Part shown: positions 43,617 to 53,020 of the stretch, one piece after another | How positions within the stretch are numbered: the first letter of the stretch is position 1 | Layout of the letters: every line of letters begins with the position of its first letter | Source of the DNA: Myxococcales bacterium | Lineage (GTDB): Bacteria; Myxococcota_A; Polyangia; Palsa-1104; JAEUJZ01 | Direction of reading: 5' to 3' | DNA: 64,000 nucleotides | Assembly: GCA_016794505.1 (NCBI GenBank) | Contig: JAEUJZ010000023.1 | Location: 256,550-320,549, forward strand | Program-made: the position numbers and the translations under genes | The notes under the pieces: generated by a model | The model's database searches: none | What the model saw: only the letters and a program-made list of their open reading frames with translations | What the model was told of the DNA's origin: nothing

Positions 43617-44888
43617 ATGAGCACCTCTGCGCCAGTGCGCCCCTTATCGGGCGTTCGCGTTCTCGATCTGTCTCGGCTCTTGCCGGGGCCGTTCTGCACC
43701 ATGATCCTTTCGGACTTGGGCGCGCAGGTCGACAAGGTCGAAGATCCCCATGTCGGCGACTATCTGCGGCTGTTTCCGCCCTTGGTTACCGTCGGATCCG
43801 CGCAGGGATCGTGGGATGTCTCGGCGCGCTTTGCGTCGATCAACCGCGACAAGCGCTCGCTAAGCCTAGACCTGAAGAACCCGGCGGCACGCGATGCCCT
43901 GCTGCGTCTGCTGCCCCACTATCACGTCCTGGTCGAGAGTTTCCGCCCCGGTGTGCTCGATCGTCTCGGGCTCTCGGTTGCGACCTTGCACCAGCACAAC
44001 CCGGCCCTGGTGGTCTGTTCGATCACGGGCTATGGCCAAACCGGGCCCTATCGCGATCGCGCCGGACACGATCTGAACTATGTCGCGCTGGCCGGCGTGC
44101 TCGGTCTGTGCGGCGAGCGCGAGGCGGATCCGCCCCATGTCATGCCCATTCAAGTGGCCGACTTGGGAGCCGGTGCGCTGTGGCCAGCCGTACAGATCTT
44201 GGGCGCGCTGCGCGTCGCGGAAAAGACCGGCCAAGGCAGCCACCTCGACGTATCAATGTGCGAAGGCGCGCTGTCCTTCCTGATTCCCGAGCTATGCAAT
44301 CGCGCCGCGGGCGGACCGCCTCCGCGACGGGGTGGCGAGCTTCTGACGGGGGGGAAGGCGTGCTATCGGGTGTATCGCGCAGGCGATGGCCGCTTTCTGG
44401 CTGTCGGCGCCCTTGAACCAAAGTTCTGGCTGGCCTTCAACGCCGCCATCGGCCGCCCCGGCGATCCGTCTGAGCTAATCGGCGACGACGCGCAGCAAGA
44501 TGCGGTGCGAGCCGAGATCCAGGCCATCCTGTTGCAGAAGACGCGCGACCAGTGGATCGCGCACTTTGCCGCCTTGGGCAGCGATGTCTGCGTCGAGCCC
44601 GTGCTAGAGCTGGACGAGCTTTCACAGCATCCCGTCCATGCATCACGCGAGCAGTTCTTTTCGATCGCAGCGTCTTCTGGCACGCGCAGCGACGGCACAC
44701 CCATCCCTCCGCTTTCGCAGGTGCGTACGCCGGCCCTGCCGCCGCATGCGGTGGGTCAGGTCTGCCCGCCGCCGCAGCTTGGCGAACACAGCTTCGCCAT
44801 CCTGCAGGAAGCCGGCTTCAGCGCGGAAGAGATCCGCCGCTTGCAGCAGAGCGGTGCCGCCCGCCTTGCCACAGGCTCCGGCGCATGA
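43617..44888 (+). CDS. Alpha-methylacyl-CoA racemase-like protein (CaiB/BaiF family)
   Basis: A 423-aa type III CoA-transferase-fold enzyme. The sequence GHDLNYVALAGVLG holds His151, and ADLGAGALWPA holds Asp182. These match the catalytic His/Asp pair of alpha-methylacyl-CoA racemases (AMACR, mycobacterial MCR). The N-terminus LSGVRVLDLSRLLPGPFCTM is the common family start. The reaction would be epimerisation of 2-methylacyl-CoA during branched-chain fatty acid or sterol side-chain oxidation. The SCP2 gene upstream fits. The stop overlaps the M16 protease start by 4 nt, although the functions appear unrelated. Confidence 0.88.
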   Translation: MSTSAPVRPLSGVRVLDLSRLLPGPFCTMILSDLGAQVDKVEDPHVGDYLRLFPPLVTVGSAQGSWDVSARFASINRDKRSLSLDLKNPAARDALLRLLPHYHVLVESFRPGVLDRLGLSVATLHQHNPALVVCSITGYGQTGPYRDRAGHDLNYVALAGVLGLCGEREADPPHVMPIQVADLGAGALWPAVQILGALRVAEKTGQGSHLDVSMCEGALSFLIPELCNRAAGGPPPRRGGELLTGGKACYRVYRAGDGRFLAVGALEPKFWLAFNAAIGRPGDPSELIGDDAQQDAVRAEIQAILLQKTRDQWIAHFAALGSDVCVEPVLELDELSQHPVHASREQFFSIAASSGTRSDGTPIPPLSQVRTPALPPHAVGQVCPPPQLGEHSFAILQEAGFSAEEIRRLQQSGAARLATGSGA

Positions 44889-47800
44889 GGTCGCCGCCAG
44901 CACAGCACCGCTCGCTGGGTCGCACGCTCGCCGCGCTGTGCTGGGTCTGGTTTCTGCCGCACGGGACCTGGGCCGCCGACAGCACGAAGCGAGCGCTGGG
45001 GCCGGTCGCGCGATCTGAAAACCCGCCGGCATTGCGCAGCGAAAAGATCGCCGAGGCGACCCTGCTCGTCTCGCCCGATTCGCTGACTGCTGCCGTCGCT
45101 GTGACCGCGCTCGTCCGCGCGCCGCAGGTCACACCGAGCACGCCTCTGCCCGCCGCCGGACTGCGCCACCTGCTTGAGCACGTGCTGATGGATCCCAGCC
45201 ACCCCGCCGGAGCACGCGCCATGCAGCTTCGAGCGCAAGGCTGGCGGGTTCAGGCGTTCACTACACCGGAATACACGGCGTATCAGGTCGTCGGCGATCG
45301 CACGCGCCTCGGGGATGCCCTGCAGTTCGTGCATGCCCTGCTGTCTACCCCCCCCCTGCCGGAAGGCCGCGAGGCCGAGGCGCGCTTGGCGCAGCACCGA
45401 CAGGCTCTTTCGCTGTCAACCGCGCTGGAGCCGTCTTCGGCTGCGCCGCTGCAGCGCCTGTTCGCAAGCGCCTTTGGCGAGCGCCATCCTGGCGCCCGAC
45501 CGATCGTTGGCTCGCCCGAGCAGCTTGCCAGCCTGTCCGCTTCCGCCCTGCGTGAGCACTGGCAGCAGTCGTATCGCCCACCGGCCCTGACGCTGATCCT
45601 CTCAGGAGGCCTCGATGCTGCCGCGCTCAGCCTAGCCCGCTCTGGGCTTACTGAGCTCGACGCGCACATCGCGCGTACCCGAGGCCGCCTGTCGAATCCG
45701 GCCGCATGGCCGCCCCCTCGCGCGGTCGGCACTGTGAAGAGCCCGCCCGCCGAGAGTCATCGACCCGGTCCGCAGCTTTTGTTATTGCCCCCCGTCGCTG
45801 AAAAGAGCGGCGGCGACGCCCAAAGTACCTGGCTTGCCTTTGCCCTCGACGGCGCCACACCACACGATCTGGCGGCCATGGAAGTCGCCGCTCAGCTCGG
45901 CCTTTCGCTGGGGGGGACCGCCTCGCTGATCCCCGGCCCCGGACAGAGCCCTTCGCTGTGGGTCCTACGCATCCCGAATACCGCGTCGGATCCAGCCGAC
46001 AGCGTGCGTGCTGCCGTCGACGCCATCTGCCGCTTGGCTGACAGCGTGACCGACGAGCTTGTGGCGCAAGCACGCCGCCGCGTCAGCCTGGACATCGCCC
46101 AGCGCGCCGAGACGCCCGCCGGCCAGGGCCTGCGCATCGCCAGCCTCTGGCTGGCTGGCCTCGACGAAGCGATCTTCCAGCAGCGCCTGCTTTCGCTTAG
46201 CGCCGCGGATCTGCGGCGAGCGCTCGCTCGCTTTCTGCAGGTGGACCGCGTCTCGCTGCTGCTGCCGACGCAGGCGCGGTTCTCTCTGGATGCCCGCGCC
46301 GCGCTAGAGCGTCGCGTCCGCGAGCAGCTACACACCCTGTCCAGCCGCTCTGCCCAGGTGCCGCCTGCGACGGTGCGCAGCGGTGCTGTGGCGCAGCCAG
46401 TCGAAGCCGCCGCCAAAGCGATGGTGCTGCAAGCCCAGACGGGAGCCCACATCGTGCTGCTGCCCGAGGCGCGACCGAGCCCTCTTTCGGCGAGTAAGCG
46501 GGTCGCCCTCACGGCGCTGTGGCCCGGCGGTCGCCACCGCGAAGACCCGCGGCAGCGAGGCTTGCATGATCTGTTGGTGCGGGTGTGGCCGCGCGCGACG
46601 ACGGCCTTGCCCAGTGCTCGCTTTGCCGCACTGTCAGCCGACCTGCACCTGAGCCTGGGGGCCGAGACCAGCGACGACGCGTTTGCTCTGCGGATGCAGC
46701 TTCCCAGCGAAAACGTGCCGCAGGGCCTGGCTTTGCTGCGCGACTGCATCGAATCGCCAGCCATCAGCGAAGCCGATGTCGAGCGGGCACGTCGCGATGT
46801 CGTCCTTTCCAGCCGTCGCCCACCACTGCGCGATCTGGCTCCGCGGGCACAGCGCTCGGCGACCGAGATCGACGCAGCCCGCTTCGCTTGGCAGCTCTTC
46901 CAAGCCGGCCTGCACCGGACCGCTTTGGCGCAGCCCGCTTCGTCGCCCAAGCTCTCCGGCACGTCACGCCCTGCGGCCGCGGCCTACGAAGACCTCGCAG
47001 CGACGGTGGCGGTGCTGACCACGCGTCAGTTGCAGGAAAAACTGCGTACCTACACGCATAGCTCCCTAGTGCTGGCCCTCGTCGGAGACTTCGACCCGCA
47101 CGCCGTCGTGGCACAGCTCTCGCCGTGGCTGGGAGCCGTCTCAGTCGTGGGCGAGCCGACGCGTGGGGCCTCGACCGGGACAGCCGCTGCGTCCGACGCT
47201 GCGCCTGCGATGACAAGCACTCTGTCCAGCGAGCGCGGAGCTGACGCCCAGACGTTTGCCTTTGCCCCGACCCAGCAGGCCCACTTGGTTCTGGGCGCGG
47301 CTGTGCCCGGCTGCTCGGTGACGCGTGGGGCGCGTCGCTCGCCGGCATTCGCCTCGACGCAGGCCGCTCTTTCCCTGCTGCTTGAGCTCTTGGCTTCCGA
47401 AAGCGGCATCGGTCAAGCGCAGCAGGCCCTGCTCAGCCGGCGTGCCCTGGCCTTTACCGTCGAAGGAATCCGCACGGGCTGCGTGCCAGACAGCACCCTG
47501 GCTTTGTATGTGGCGACCACGCCGCGCAACCTGGACGCCGCCGAGGCCAGCCTGCGCGACGAGCTACGGCGCTTTTTGGATCATCCTCCCGACGCCAACG
47601 CCCTGGCCTTGGCGCGCGAGCGGCTGGCGAGTCGCTGGGTCTTGGCCAGTCAGCGACGCAGCGATCGCGCGCTGCAGCTTGCTCGCGGGCTCTTGTTCGG
47701 ACAGGCCGATCCGGCGCTCGGCGACGAAAGTCCAGCCGATCTTCTGCGCAAGCTAGAGCCTGAGACCCTGCAAGCGGTCGCCAAGCGCTATCTGCGCGAA

Positions 47801-48103
47801 GATCAGCTGCTGCGGGCCGTTGTGCTGCCGGATTCCCAACGCATCGCCGTCGGCAACCGCGGCGTCTCGCTGCGCGAACGCGAGCCGACAACCGCCCAGC
47901 CAACCGGCGACGCCAGTCGACGAGCCGCACCGCCCTCTAAAGGCTCGTCGGCCAAGTCCGGCCCCAGCGACAAGGCCGCAACAAAGAGCCCTGACCACGC
48001 GGCAAAGCGCACTCCAGCGGTGAAACACGCGGCGAAACCGGGCCATAAACCAGCAGGCCAGGCCGTGCGCCGAATCGCCGGCAAGCCGCCGCAGCGGCTC
48101 TGA
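44885..48103 (+). CDS. M16-family zinc protease (two-domain, secreted)
   Basis: A 1072-aa exported protein with a signal peptide (LAALCWVWFLPHGTWA). The first M16 domain carries the inverted zinc motif HLLEH at 95-99. Further M16-like domains follow; one near residues 500-750 (VALTALWPGGRHREDPRQRGLHDLLVRVWP) lacks the zinc motif, as in inactive partner domains. The family cleaves peptides inside a closed chamber. The last 60 residues are Lys/Ala/Pro-rich and may bind peptidoglycan or nucleic acid. Translation is coupled to the upstream racemase-like gene by ATGA. Confidence 0.85.
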   Translation: MRSPPAQHRSLGRTLAALCWVWFLPHGTWAADSTKRALGPVARSENPPALRSEKIAEATLLVSPDSLTAAVAVTALVRAPQVTPSTPLPAAGLRHLLEHVLMDPSHPAGARAMQLRAQGWRVQAFTTPEYTAYQVVGDRTRLGDALQFVHALLSTPPLPEGREAEARLAQHRQALSLSTALEPSSAAPLQRLFASAFGERHPGARPIVGSPEQLASLSASALREHWQQSYRPPALTLILSGGLDAAALSLARSGLTELDAHIARTRGRLSNPAAWPPPRAVGTVKSPPAESHRPGPQLLLLPPVAEKSGGDAQSTWLAFALDGATPHDLAAMEVAAQLGLSLGGTASLIPGPGQSPSLWVLRIPNTASDPADSVRAAVDAICRLADSVTDELVAQARRRVSLDIAQRAETPAGQGLRIASLWLAGLDEAIFQQRLLSLSAADLRRALARFLQVDRVSLLLPTQARFSLDARAALERRVREQLHTLSSRSAQVPPATVRSGAVAQPVEAAAKAMVLQAQTGAHIVLLPEARPSPLSASKRVALTALWPGGRHREDPRQRGLHDLLVRVWPRATTALPSARFAALSADLHLSLGAETSDDAFALRMQLPSENVPQGLALLRDCIESPAISEADVERARRDVVLSSRRPPLRDLAPRAQRSATEIDAARFAWQLFQAGLHRTALAQPASSPKLSGTSRPAAAAYEDLAATVAVLTTRQLQEKLRTYTHSSLVLALVGDFDPHAVVAQLSPWLGAVSVVGEPTRGASTGTAAASDAAPAMTSTLSSERGADAQTFAFAPTQQAHLVLGAAVPGCSVTRGARRSPAFASTQAALSLLLELLASESGIGQAQQALLSRRALAFTVEGIRTGCVPDSTLALYVATTPRNLDAAEASLRDELRRFLDHPPDANALALARERLASRWVLASQRRSDRALQLARGLLFGQADPALGDESPADLLRKLEPETLQAVAKRYLREDQLLRAVVLPDSQRIAVGNRGVSLREREPTTAQPTGDASRRAAPPSKGSSAKSGPSDKAATKSPDHAAKRTPAVKHAAKPGHKPAGQAVRRIAGKPPQRL

Positions 48104-48115
48104 TATCTTGGTCGC

Positions 48116-50248
48116 ATGTCTGCGCTTGCGACCGACGGTGAGCGGCTGCGCATCGCCCTTGTGCTAGAGGGAGGCCGAAGCCGCAGCGACGCGGCGAGCC
48201 TGTCTGCCGTGGCCCGCGCCCTGGAACAGTCCGGGGCCGAGGTGCATCTGATTCGCCATGGTCTGGGGCGGCTGTCGACGCTGCAGGTGCAGCGCGCGGT
48301 GCAAAAAGCCCGGCCACACGTGCTGATCGCCACCGGCATTCCGTCGAGCCGGCACCTGCGCCGCACCGCCGAGCGCTTGGGCTGCCCGCTCGTCTGTTAC
48401 TTCTGGCCCAATGCCCCGCTTTTGGATCCGCACCGTCGACCGCGCAAGAAACCAGCAGCGCCGACGGAGATCGATCCGACCGCGGACGAAGGCATCGTCT
48501 TGCAGCACGCCGTGGTCGGCAGCCAGCAGCAGCTCGACGACTTGTTGCGGGTCTTGGGCCCAGACAGCGGGCGACCGCGGCTTGCTCCCGCGCGCATCCA
48601 TGTCTTGCCGCCGCTTCTCGACGCTGCCATCTTCGAGGCGCAGGCTGCGACGCTGAATACCCAACCGACGACGGCGCGCGACTCGGTGGTGCTGGGTGTC
48701 TACGGCACGGCGCCAGAGCAGCTCTGTGCCGGCTCGCCGGGCGTGCAGGCGATTTCTCTCGACGGCGCACCCGTGACCCGGTCGGCAGACGCCAGCGAAG
48801 CGCAGCGCCTGGCGGGTTGTGCCGGCCTCGTCGTCGTTGTGCAGGATGAGCAGGATGCGCGGGATGCCGCCCGTCGCATCGCCGTCGCCTTGGTGCTGGG
48901 CAAGCCGGTGCTGCTGGTCGGCTTTGGCTCAAGCGGACGCGTAATCCCCGCCGAGATTCAGGCGCTGGATCTGCCGCCCGCTCTGCTGCGCTCCGTCCCC
49001 AAAGCCGAGCTGCCCCAGGCCCTTGCGCAGCTCGTCGCCGAGCTTCATCCGGCTGCTGCGCCGTCAGCCCATGCAGTCGCTGCCACCCACGCGTCGCTGC
49101 ACAGCCTGCGGGAAGCGCTGCACCCCACTCAGGTTCTGTCCGAGCACGTGGCACTCCTTTTCGAAATCGCCGATCTGACCGCACACATCGAGAGTCCAGC
49201 GTCAGCCACGCACTCGACGAGTCGAAGCGCAGCCCAGCCCCCCAGCCTGACGCTTCACGCACGGGCGCTGGGTCTGCGCTTTTCTCGAAAGCCGCAGCGT
49301 CTGATCCTGCGCTACCAAGCCGTGGTCTCTGAGCTTCGTGGCTTTGATTCGACTGCGCTCATCACAAGGCCGACTCTGGAACAGCAGCTTCAGACGCTGC
49401 TGTCTGCTGGATATCAGCCGGTGTCGCTCTCGGCCATGGCCCTGCAAGACGATCTGCCCAGGCGCTGCGTCGCCGTGACCTTCGACGGTGGCCACGCCGG
49501 AGTAGCGACTCTGGCGGCGCCGCTACTCAAGCGCTTGGGGATCCCGTTTACGGTCTTTGTCGCCACGGATCTGCTGGTCCACGATCCCGTGTGGCCGTGG
49601 CCTGACCTGCTGGTGCGGGCGCTGGCCGATCCCGTCGCTCGCGCGCAGAGCCTGCCGCTTTTACAAGCCGACCCCCGCCTGGCGCCTCTTTTGGCCCATC
49701 CGACGTGGCCGCAGCAGGCCCAGGCGCTGCGCCTCGCTCTCGCTCGCGTTCCGGCCGGTCCGCGCCAGGCGCTGATCGATGCGCTTCGTGCCCGGCTGCA
49801 AGACCACATTGGATCCGGTCCACCGACTGGACATATCGATGCCTCGTCGCTGCTTACGCCCTCGCTGCTACCCGAGATCCGCGCTGCCGGGGGCGAGCTA
49901 GGCTCGCATGGCTGCAGTCTGGTCCCGTTTGCCTCTCTCGATGACGCAGCGCTAGACAGCGAGCTTGTCAAGAGCCGTCGCGTGCTCATCGCGCATGGCG
50001 AGCACAGCCCTGCTCTGGCCCCGGCGCCGCTTTCCGACCAGCCAGGCATTGATGCCAGGGTCGCGAAGGCCGCCGCCGCTGCTGGCTATCAGCTTGCGGT
50101 CTGCAATCACCAAAGGCCCGAGGCCGAGGTTCCGGCGCGCTTCTCTCTTGTGCGCTGCTCTCTTTCTGAGCGCGCATCGACGGCCCGCGATGGGACCTTT
50201 GATGCCCATCGCCTGTGGCTCAGTATGACCCATAAGGCGCCGCGCTAA
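48116..50248 (+). CDS. Glycosyltransferase-like domain fused to a degenerate polysaccharide deacetylase domain
   Basis: A 710-aa cytoplasmic protein. Residues 1-320 resemble a GT-B glycosyltransferase: an N-terminal Rossmann half (LRIALVLEGGRSRSDAASLSAVARAL) and a second half with QHAVVGSQQQLDDLL and a nucleotide-sugar-side VALVLGKPVLLV. Residues about 385-705 are a NodB-type deacetylase domain. Its first motif reads TFDGGH (Asp457) instead of TFDDGY, and the HxxxH motif reads HGCSLV, so one metal Asp and one His are missing. A structural or changed activity is likely. It starts 12 nt after the M16 gene and no secretion signal is seen. Confidence 0.65.
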   Translation: MSALATDGERLRIALVLEGGRSRSDAASLSAVARALEQSGAEVHLIRHGLGRLSTLQVQRAVQKARPHVLIATGIPSSRHLRRTAERLGCPLVCYFWPNAPLLDPHRRPRKKPAAPTEIDPTADEGIVLQHAVVGSQQQLDDLLRVLGPDSGRPRLAPARIHVLPPLLDAAIFEAQAATLNTQPTTARDSVVLGVYGTAPEQLCAGSPGVQAISLDGAPVTRSADASEAQRLAGCAGLVVVVQDEQDARDAARRIAVALVLGKPVLLVGFGSSGRVIPAEIQALDLPPALLRSVPKAELPQALAQLVAELHPAAAPSAHAVAATHASLHSLREALHPTQVLSEHVALLFEIADLTAHIESPASATHSTSRSAAQPPSLTLHARALGLRFSRKPQRLILRYQAVVSELRGFDSTALITRPTLEQQLQTLLSAGYQPVSLSAMALQDDLPRRCVAVTFDGGHAGVATLAAPLLKRLGIPFTVFVATDLLVHDPVWPWPDLLVRALADPVARAQSLPLLQADPRLAPLLAHPTWPQQAQALRLALARVPAGPRQALIDALRARLQDHIGSGPPTGHIDASSLLTPSLLPEIRAAGGELGSHGCSLVPFASLDDAALDSELVKSRRVLIAHGEHSPALAPAPLSDQPGIDARVAKAAAAAGYQLAVCNHQRPEAEVPARFSLVRCSLSERASTARDGTFDAHRLWLSMTHKAPR

Positions 50249-50294
50249 ACCACCAGGGATCCTCAGCGATCCAAGGCGGTCCGCGGCGAAAAGG

Positions 50295-50322
50295 TTGACA
50301 GGGCAGGGCGGGCTCGGATAAA
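50295..50322 (+). promoter_or_regulatory. Sigma-70-type promoter of rpsT
   Basis: A perfect -35 TTGACA at 50295-50300 is followed after 16 nt by GATAAA at 50317-50322, in the intergenic space before the S20 gene. It would give a leader of about 70 nt. It is the best sigma-70-type match noted in the window. Confidence 0.55.
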
Positions 50323-50400
50323 GGTAGCGGACTTTCTTGTGGATTCGATGGCGCATGGACGCAATGCACTGCGGTCTGTGCCCAGTTCTCGGAGGACCCC

Positions 50401-50772
50401 TTGGCGAACGTCGCATCGGCCGAAAAACGCAACCGGCAGCGCATCAAGCGCCGCGAGCGCAACCTGCAGCACCTTGTCACCATGCGTACCCGAGTGAAGC
50501 GCGCCCGCGCTGTGCTCGATAAGGCGCAAGAGTCCCCCGAATCGGTCACGCCGACCGTCGAGCAAGCGATCCAGCAGCTAGCCAAGGCGGCGCAGAAGGG
50601 CGTCATTCACAAGAAGACGGCCTCGCGCAAGATCTCGCGCCTGACCAAGGCGCTGAACAAGGTCAAGCCGACGCTGGCCGCAGCCAAGAAGGAACCGGCC
50701 AAGAAGGAGCCGGCCAAGAAGCCCGCCCCCGCCAAGAAAGCCGCGGCTCCCAAGACCGAGTCCAAGAAGTAG
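50401..50772 (+). CDS. rpsT: 30S ribosomal protein S20
   Basis: A 123-aa primary 16S rRNA-binding protein. The core matches S20: NVASAEKRNRQRIKRRERNLQ, MRTRVKRARAV and KGVIHKKTASRKISRLTKALNK. A Lys/Pro/Ala tail of about 30 residues (AKKEPAKK repeats) is an extension typical of GC-rich genomes. The start is TTG, with GGAGG at 50391-50395 spaced 5 nt. A UUG start is known for E. coli rpsT and takes part in its autoregulation, so it may be conserved here. A TTGACA promoter lies about 100 nt upstream. Confidence 0.93.
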   Translation: MANVASAEKRNRQRIKRRERNLQHLVTMRTRVKRARAVLDKAQESPESVTPTVEQAIQQLAKAAQKGVIHKKTASRKISRLTKALNKVKPTLAAAKKEPAKKEPAKKPAPAKKAAAPKTESKK

Positions 50773-50938
50773 CGCGCGACTGCTTCGCGGCGACTGCTTC
50801 GATCTCGTCCCCGCTGCTTCCTTCCGTCTTCACCCATCCCCGTTTGTTGCGTGTACCCCGCGTCGCTCGGCGCAGGGCTTGCCTTGTCTGCTCGTTTGGG
50901 CCTGTCGTTTCTGGGCGCGGGCGACGGAATCGTCGACG

Positions 50939-52336
50939 CTACAGCCCGAACTTTTCGACGCGCCGCAAAAGAGCAAAGCGCGAGATGCCCAGGATCTCGG
51001 CCGCTTTCACCTTCTTGCCCCCCGCCATGCGCAGCGCTTCTTCCAGCAAGCGGCGCTCTAGGTTTTCCAGCGTGTCGCGACCGGGCTCGAAGGTGACGGT
51101 CAAGCCGCGCTCGCTCGGTGCGGTCAGTGGCGCAAGCTGACGCTGCAGCGTGATCTCGGCCACGCGCGGGGGCAAAAGATCCGGCGTGAACTCGGTCGTC
51201 GTCGGCGAGGCCAAAATCACAGCGCGCTCCATCAGGTTGCGAAGCTCACGCACGTTGCCGGGAAAGTCGTAGTTCGTCAGCAGATCCGACACCTCGCGCG
51301 ATAGCGAGAGCGTCTTGCCCATGCGGCTGGCGAACTCGCCCAAGAAGTGCTGCGAAAGAAGCAGGATGTCGTCGCTGCCTCGGCTGCGCAGCGGCGGCAG
51401 GTGAATCGGAAACACCGACAGACGATGGAACAGGTCCAGGCGAAACTTCTTTTCGCTGACCAGCTCAGACAGGTCGCGGTGCGACGCGGCGATGACGCGG
51501 GCATCAAAGGCCACCGGCCGCACGCCGCCGACTCGCTCGAACGTGCGCTCTTCCAGCACGCGCAAGAGCTTGCCTTGCAGCGGAAACTCCATGTCGCCGA
51601 TCTCGTCGAGCAGCACGGTGCCGCGTCCCGCCATTTCCAAGCGACCGGGCTTCTGTCGTTCAGCACCCGTGAAGGCGCCTTTTTCGTGACCGAACAGCTC
51701 GCTTTCCGCCAGAGGCGTCGGCAGCGCAACGCAGTCGATGGCGACAAACGGCTCGCCGGCTCGACTCGACAGGGTGTGGATGGCGCGGGCGGCGATGCCT
51801 TTGCCGGTGCCACTCTCGCCCGACAGCAGCACCGTCGTGTCGGGAGATGCCGCGACTTCTGCAATGCGAGCCCGTACCTCGCGCATGCGCGTCGATTCGC
51901 CCAAGAACGCCTGCGCCAGATTGCTGCTGGCCGCGCTCGCCGGGGATGCTGGGATCTGCCTCGCGGCCCGTGCCACCCGCTCGGCCTCGACGACGCGCTC
52001 GACGACATCGGGAAGCTCGGTCGACTTGGGAACGTAATCGGTCGCCCCACGCCGCATGGCTTCGACAGCGTTTTCGATGGTGCCGTACGCGGTCATCATC
52101 AGCACAGCCGGCGCTGGCTTGCTCTGTCGCAAGGGCCCGATCAGATCCAGGCCCGACCCGTCGGGCAGCATGTGATCGAGCAAGATCAGGATGTACGGAT
52201 GACGGCGCGCTCTGAGCAAGCCCTCAGCGGCGGTGATGGCGACATCCGCCTCAATGCCGCGGCGCCCCAGCAAGCGCTGCAAGCCGCGAGCGTACGTTTC
52301 TTCGTCGTCGACAATGAGGGTTCGCCACTCGCTCAT
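50939..52336 (-). CDS. NtrC-family sigma-54-dependent response regulator
   Basis: A 465-aa regulator in three parts. The receiver domain has phospho-acceptor Asp54 (LLDHMLPDGSG), acidic pair DDE near the start and Lys in VPKS. The AAA+ domain has Walker A GESGTGKG, the sigma-54-contact loop ELFGHEKGAFTGAE and Walker B GTVLLDEIGD. A Fis-type helix-turn-helix is at the end (KVKAAEILGISRFALLRRVEKF). It should activate sigma-54 promoters when phosphorylated. No histidine kinase is next to it. The ATG is chosen for AAGGA upstream. It follows the RmlC-like gene by 9 nt and is probably cotranscribed with it. Confidence 0.93.
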   Translation of the reverse strand: MSEWRTLIVDDEETYARGLQRLLGRRGIEADVAITAAEGLLRARRHPYILILLDHMLPDGSGLDLIGPLRQSKPAPAVLMMTAYGTIENAVEAMRRGATDYVPKSTELPDVVERVVEAERVARAARQIPASPASAASSNLAQAFLGESTRMREVRARIAEVAASPDTTVLLSGESGTGKGIAARAIHTLSSRAGEPFVAIDCVALPTPLAESELFGHEKGAFTGAERQKPGRLEMAGRGTVLLDEIGDMEFPLQGKLLRVLEERTFERVGGVRPVAFDARVIAASHRDLSELVSEKKFRLDLFHRLSVFPIHLPPLRSRGSDDILLLSQHFLGEFASRMGKTLSLSREVSDLLTNYDFPGNVRELRNLMERAVILASPTTTEFTPDLLPPRVAEITLQRQLAPLTAPSERGLTVTFEPGRDTLENLERRLLEEALRMAGGKKVKAAEILGISRFALLRRVEKFGL

Positions 52337-52345
52337 CACGCATCC

Positions 52346-53020
52346 TTAGGGGGCAGAAGAATAAGCAAAGACCTGCGACCGCGGATCAGCCAGCCAGCCG
52401 GCCACACTGAAGCCGGCCCGGTCCTTGTCCGACAAAAACGGCCCCTCGACGCTGGGCTGGGCCGGAAGCTGCCCGGTTAGTTGCAAGAACAGCGGACGAA
52501 GCTCGGGCGTCTCGCGCTCGCACAGCGACCAGTCGATGTCCTCAGAAAGCGGACAGATGCCGGCTTCGGTCGTCGGGCTGTAGTGGCCGCTGCAGAAGTA
52601 TTCGATCAGCGTCTCTTGCGGAAAGAAGTTGCCGTGCGCAAAGCCAGGCGGCACCCAGATCCACTCGGCCTCGTCGCGATCCGGCGACGCGGGAATGTCA
52701 TAGGCCAGGATCTTGCCGCAGGTCGGCGAGCCATGGCGAATGTCCAGCACCAGATCGATCATCCGGCCGTGTACCGTGCGCACCAGCTTGCCGACATAGG
52801 GGCTCCACTGAAAGTGCAGACCGCGTACGGTGCCGCGACGCGAATAGCTCTCGTTGACCTGCACGAAGTCGACGCCGTCGAAGCAGCGCAGATCGGGATG
52901 ATTTTGGAAGTCGCTGCGGCGGTACGTCTCGGTGAAGTAGCCTCGCGCGTCGCGGAAGCGGGCGAAGCGCAAGACCTTTACTTCGGGGATCACGAGGGAC
53001 TTCACATGGACAAGCTTCAC
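52346..53020 (-). CDS. dTDP-4-dehydrorhamnose 3,5-epimerase-like protein (RmlC family)
   Basis: A 224-aa cupin-type epimerase. The family pattern is present: DARGYFTETYRRSDF, NESYSRRGTVRGLHFQ with the catalytic His69, LVLDIRHGSPT, WVPPGFAHGN, and YFCSGHYSP with the second active-site Tyr near 147. These act on dTDP- or other nucleotide-linked 4-keto sugars in rhamnose-type pathways. The 40-residue C-terminal extension (GQLPAQPSVEGPF) is not typical. No other dTDP-sugar gene is adjacent; pairing with an NtrC regulator is unusual. The true substrate is open. Confidence 0.85.
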   Translation of the reverse strand: MKLVHVKSLVIPEVKVLRFARFRDARGYFTETYRRSDFQNHPDLRCFDGVDFVQVNESYSRRGTVRGLHFQWSPYVGKLVRTVHGRMIDLVLDIRHGSPTCGKILAYDIPASPDRDEAEWIWVPPGFAHGNFFPQETLIEYFCSGHYSPTTEAGICPLSEDIDWSLCERETPELRPLFLQLTGQLPAQPSVEGPFLSDKDRAGFSVAGWLADPRSQVFAYSSAP

